Source: Candidatus Cloacimonadota bacterium (GTDB taxonomy: Bacteria > Cloacimonadota > Cloacimonadia > JGIOTU-2). From it: 27,854 nucleotides of DNA. A program made the translations under genes and the position numbers. Below the pieces are notes generated by a model that saw only the letters and a program-made list of their open reading frames with translations, was not told where the DNA came from and did no database searches. The DNA lies in assembly GCA_021160355.1 (NCBI GenBank), contig JAGHCS010000180.1, positions 1 through 27,854 of the forward strand. Reading direction: 5' to 3'. Of this stretch, positions 24,713 through 27,854 are shown piece by piece (the first letter of the stretch is position 1; every line of letters starts with the position of its first letter).

Positions 24713-25128
24713 TTCTGTCCTTTCTCATTCAAGCATTTAGGTCTAATCATTTAATAAATTATTTTTGAAGTAAATTATTTGGTCGGTAAAACATTTGGTA
24801 TTAGTTAACGTGTCAAGTTTTTCTGAGAAAGATATTGAAATTTAAAATCGAACCTCTTTAGCATGGTAATTTCCTATTTAGTTATGATGAATTAGATACT
24901 GTTTTTAGGGTAATACAGATTTAATAAGCTTATTATTTCTTACGAGTTAACATACCTCTTACCTCATATAAAATCTCAGATTTTGAATTCTATAAGTACC
25001 TTAACAAGATTGGGATCTGTGTTACTATCAGCAGTCCAATTTACCCTCTCGTTCCCCCTATCCTTGACAAACATAAAGGGGCTAAAAAATCTGACCAAAA
25101 ATCAACATTAATCTCAGGAGGATCCCCT
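24713..25128. promoter_or_regulatory. Divergent intergenic region with promoters for the hydrogenase operon and the pyrophosphatase
   Basis: 416 bases without a gene, AT-rich. For the pyrophosphatase, TTGACA at 25064-25069 is followed after 17 bases by a weak AAATCT (25087-25092), and AGGAGG at 25116-25121 lies 7 bases before the ATG. For the - strand operon a TTGACA-type -35 lies at 24811-24816 (reverse complement), with only a poor -10 (TGTTTT) at 17-base spacing. A short hairpin AAAATC-TCA-GATTTT spans 24970-24984, and GTTAAC occurs twice (in 24781-24810 and 24941-24960). I recognise no riboswitch. Promoter positions are tentative. Confidence 0.45.
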
Positions 25129-27333
25129 ATGAATATCCCTTTGTTATGGATCGTTGCTCCTGCCGGTGCTGTTACCGCTTTGATCTTTGCTTTTATCCTT
25201 TATAAAGGTGTAAAGAAGGAAGATCCGGGAAATGCGCAGATGCAGAAAATCGCTAAATATGTGCGAGAAGGAGCTTTTGCTTATCTCAAACAGCAATATA
25301 AAGGCGTTGGAATATTTTTTATTGTTGCATTCATTGTTTTTAATATTATGGCTTGGGTGCTGAAGGTACTCCACCCGCTCATTCCGTGGGCATTTCTGAC
25401 CGGAGGTTTTTTCAGCGGACTGGCGGGTTGGATAGGCATGAACACTGCAACACTTGCATCTAATAGAACTGCTCAAGGTGCACGTCAGAGTCTCAATAAA
25501 GGTCTCACTGTTGCATTCCGGGCTGGCGGGGTGATGGGGCTGGTCGTTGTAGGTCTTGCTCTTGTCGATATCTCCGCATGGTTCTTTATACTCAATTCTT
25601 TCAAGATGGACCTTCATACTATTACGGTCGTGATGTTAAGTTTCGGAATGGGTGCATCCACTCAGGCACTTTTTGCTCGTCTTGGTGGAGGTATTTATAC
25701 CAAAGCTGCTGATGTCGGTGCTGACCTTGTGGGTAAGATCGAAGCAGGAATTCCTGAAGATGATCCACGCAATCCTGCAACAATTGCAGATAATGTTGGA
25801 GATAACGTTGGTGATGTGGCAGGTATGGGCGCTGATCTCTATGAATCATATGCCGGTTCGATCCTAGCAACTGCCGCGCTTGGAATGGCAGCTTTCACCC
25901 AAATTGCAGCAATAAATCCCGCACTTCATGATCTTGCAATTCGTTTCGTCACTGCTCCTATGGTTCTTGCTGGTATCGGTGCATTTCTCTCAGTACTTGG
26001 CATATATATGGTTTCAACTAAAGAGGATGCCACAACCAAAGACCTGATGTTCGCATTAAACAAGGGTGTTTATGGAAGTTCGATCCTCATCGCGATCGTT
26101 GCATTCTTTGTAACCAAATGGATGCTTCCTCCTGAATATTCACTGGGTGTATTTTTTGCCATGGTCATAGGATTGCTCGCGGGTATTTTGATCGGAGTTT
26201 TTACTGAACGCTCAACATCTTATAGCTTTAAAGCAACCCGAGGAATAGCAAAACAAGCGGAATACGGACCTGCAACTGTGATAATAGACGGACTTGCAGT
26301 TGGGATGAAATCCACAGGCGCCCCAGTTATTATTATTGCCGTTGCCATTCTTTCTGCTTTTGCAGTGAGTAAGGGTTTCAGCATTCCTGAAATGGGATTA
26401 TACGGAATCGGTTTTGGTGCTGTCGGTATGCTATCTACACTCGGTGTCACCCTGGCGATGGACGCCTTTGGTCCTATAGCGGACAATGCCGGTGGAAATG
26501 CTGAGATGTCCAAACTTCCAAAAGAGGTACGGGAACGCACCGATGCCCTCGACTCAGTCGGAAATACAACAGCTGCAACAGGAAAGGGATTTGCGATCGG
26601 CTCCGCAGCGCTTACTGCAATGGCGCTTCTTGCGTCCTATCTTGAAGAAGTACGCACCGGATTGAAGTTCGCAGGCGAAACTATGATCGCAGGTGTTGAT
26701 CTAAGCACTGCTACCATAGCTAATTTTGTTGAACATTATAATATTACGCTTATGAATCCGAAAATGCTTATCGGTCTCTTCATTGGCGCAATGGTCACTT
26801 TTGTCTTTGCAGCATTGACGCTCAAAGCAGTTGGACGAGCTGCTGGTGATATGGTTGCAGAAGTCCGCAGACAATTTAAGGAAATTCCCGGCATCATGGA
26901 AGGAAAGGCAGAACCCGAATATGCAAAATGTGTGCTTATCTCTACAAAAGGCGCTCAGAAAGAAATGGTTGCTCCGGCCCTTCTTGGCATTCTCACTCCT
27001 ATTGTTGTTGGTCTCATTCTTGGTGTTTCCGGTGTGATGGGACTTCTTGCAGGAGGATTAACAACCGGTTTTACGCTAGCAATTATGATGAACAACTCTG
27101 GCGGCGCATGGGATAATGCAAAAAAATATGTGGAGATCGGTCATTATGGCGGCAAGGGATCTGATGTTCATAAAGCATGTGTTGTTGGTGATACGGTCGG
27201 CGATCCTTTCAAGGATACAGCTGGACCTTCGATCAATATTCTTATTAAATTGATGAGTATGGTCAGTATTGTGTTTGCCGGAATGATCGTTGCATTCTCA
27301 CCTGCAATTCAGCAATTCCTTGGTATTATGTAA
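25129..27333 (+). CDS. hppA: Membrane-bound pyrophosphatase, K+-dependent, probably Na+-pumping
   Basis: 734 residues, about 16 membrane segments. It hydrolyses PPi to phosphate and pumps Na+ or H+ out of the cytoplasm. The substrate-site motif DVGADLVGKIE is at 195-205, the acidic cluster DNVGDNVGDVAG at 221-232, and EYGPATVIIDGLAVG at 378-392. In GNTTAATGKG (478-487) the key position is Ala482; lysine there marks K+-independent enzymes, so this one should need K+. Glu239 in DLYESYAGS matches the glutamate typical of Na+-transporting members, where plant H+ enzymes have DLFGSY. Na+ pumping is therefore likely but inferred. It has a strong ribosome binding site and its own terminator. Confidence 0.96.
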   Translation: MNIPLLWIVAPAGAVTALIFAFILYKGVKKEDPGNAQMQKIAKYVREGAFAYLKQQYKGVGIFFIVAFIVFNIMAWVLKVLHPLIPWAFLTGGFFSGLAGWIGMNTATLASNRTAQGARQSLNKGLTVAFRAGGVMGLVVVGLALVDISAWFFILNSFKMDLHTITVVMLSFGMGASTQALFARLGGGIYTKAADVGADLVGKIEAGIPEDDPRNPATIADNVGDNVGDVAGMGADLYESYAGSILATAALGMAAFTQIAAINPALHDLAIRFVTAPMVLAGIGAFLSVLGIYMVSTKEDATTKDLMFALNKGVYGSSILIAIVAFFVTKWMLPPEYSLGVFFAMVIGLLAGILIGVFTERSTSYSFKATRGIAKQAEYGPATVIIDGLAVGMKSTGAPVIIIAVAILSAFAVSKGFSIPEMGLYGIGFGAVGMLSTLGVTLAMDAFGPIADNAGGNAEMSKLPKEVRERTDALDSVGNTTAATGKGFAIGSAALTAMALLASYLEEVRTGLKFAGETMIAGVDLSTATIANFVEHYNITLMNPKMLIGLFIGAMVTFVFAALTLKAVGRAAGDMVAEVRRQFKEIPGIMEGKAEPEYAKCVLISTKGAQKEMVAPALLGILTPIVVGLILGVSGVMGLLAGGLTTGFTLAIMMNNSGGAWDNAKKYVEIGHYGGKGSDVHKACVVGDTVGDPFKDTAGPSINILIKLMSMVSIVFAGMIVAFSPAIQQFLGIM

Positions 27334-27354
27334 TTCAATAACCCCCAAATACAT

Positions 27355-27387
27355 AAAGCACGGAGTCTAATGATGCCGTGCTTTTTT
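27355..27387 (+). terminator. Intrinsic terminator after the pyrophosphatase gene
   Basis: AAAGCACGG (27355-27363) pairs with CCGTGCTTT (27376-27384) across a 12-base loop, and the T-run continues to 27387. It starts 22 bases after the stop codon on the same strand and has the classical form of a rho-independent terminator. Confidence 0.88.
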
Positions 27388-27854
27388 ATTATATGAAACC
27401 ACGAAAGACACGAAAAGCACAAAAGTAATTTAAATCGCTGATTTGCACGATTTATTTTTTTACAACGATAAGGTTTCAACCAAAGATCGCAGAGAAAGAG
27501 ATACGCGGAGAACACAAAGAAAATATTATGTGAGTCGCCATAGACCATTGCAAGACGAAGTTTTTTAATGATGAATGAAGAACAGCGATCTGAAATTTGG
27601 AATACAACCGTTTCGAAGTTCTCCTTACTTAGACTCTTCGTAAGGTTTTCACACACCTCCAGGCTAAAGCCGGACTCTTCTTGATAGAGAAAAATTGCGT
27701 TGGATATTGGTTTAAGGATTTATAAAATTGGGATACCCCCAAAATTTTTCAGGGGCATGTCACTTTCTCATTATAACACAAAAATAAGCTAATAAATAAT
27801 AAAAGATGATAGCGGGACGAATCGTCGTAAAGTACTGGCACAAAAATGATTCAC
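27388..27854. other. Non-coding tail with degenerate repeat-like sequence
   Basis: 467 bases with no convincing gene. Bases 27397-27425 and 27480-27530 are purine-rich and built of repeated ACGAAAGACACGAAAAGC-like and GCAGAGAAAGAGATACGC-like units, a kind of degenerate sequence often seen in spacers of related genomes. A hairpin CCTTAC (27623-27628)/GTAAGG (27640-27645) is followed by TTTTC, and a short GGCTAAAGCC lies at 27662-27671. The open frame on the - strand over this region has low-complexity composition and no family resemblance. Confidence 0.5.

Noticed and set aside
27309..27656. 115-codon open frame on the - strand after the pyrophosphatase
   Set aside because: It crosses the terminator hairpin and the degenerate repeat, has low-complexity composition and overlaps the end of the pyrophosphatase gene.
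1..27854. CRISPR arrays, tRNA or rRNA genes, insertion sequences with transposase
   Set aside because: I looked for regularly spaced repeats, tRNA-like folds, conserved rRNA stretches and transposase ORFs and saw none.

Overview
The window reads as one contiguous stretch of an anaerobic bacterial chromosome (moderately AT-rich) devoted almost entirely to ion-motive energy conservation. Gene content (six-gene Rnf complex, Mrp-linked group 4 [NiFe] hydrogenase, hydrogenase maturation set, membrane pyrophosphatase of the probable Na+ type) fits a fermentative or syntrophic anaerobe. The free-standing four-helix-bundle ORF and AT-rich spacers suggest the FCB group or a related uncultured phylum such as Cloacimonadota, but that is a guess from style; no rRNA or other phylogenetic marker is present.

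Layout. Bases 1-33 look like the tail of an unknown gene. Bases 32-459 hold a small four-helix-bundle gene between 37-base imperfect inverted repeats, inserted just before the rnf operon. rnfCDGEAB (475-5679, + strand) is complete, with an enlarged polyferredoxin-type RnfB. Bases 5680-5840 contain several hairpins and end in two overlapping, mutually exclusive terminator hairpins that appear to serve the two convergent operons.

From 24712 down to 5839 everything is on the - strand with very short gaps or overlaps, so it is probably one ~19 kb operon. It encodes HydB/HydG-type electron-input proteins, a polyferredoxin, NuoH/NuoB/NuoC/NuoD-like hydrogenase core subunits, a NuoL/MrpA-type subunit, MrpA C-terminal (MbhDE-like), MrpB, C, D, E, F and G, and a NuoI-like ferredoxin. 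A frame-disrupted hydrogenase maturation endopeptidase follows, then HypF, HypC, HypD and HypE, an NptA-type Na+/phosphate transporter and a PhoU-domain protein. hypA and hypB are not in the window. Divergent from this operon, at 25129-27333, is a K+-dependent, probably Na+-pumping pyrophosphatase with its own terminator. The last ~470 bases are non-coding and contain degenerate repeat-like sequence.

Possible joint working (inference): Rnf couples ferredoxin and NAD(H) to Na+ or H+ movement. The hydrogenase-Mrp complex makes or uses H2 while moving ions and, unusually, carries its own NAD(P)H-type flavoprotein pair. The pyrophosphatase recovers PPi energy, and NptA imports phosphate on the Na+ gradient. 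The most notable points are the composition of the hydrogenase operon, loss of the conserved TM5 glutamate in its NuoL/MrpA-type subunit, the A10 homopolymer that breaks the maturation protease, the IVS-like inserted element, and the overlapping bidirectional terminator.
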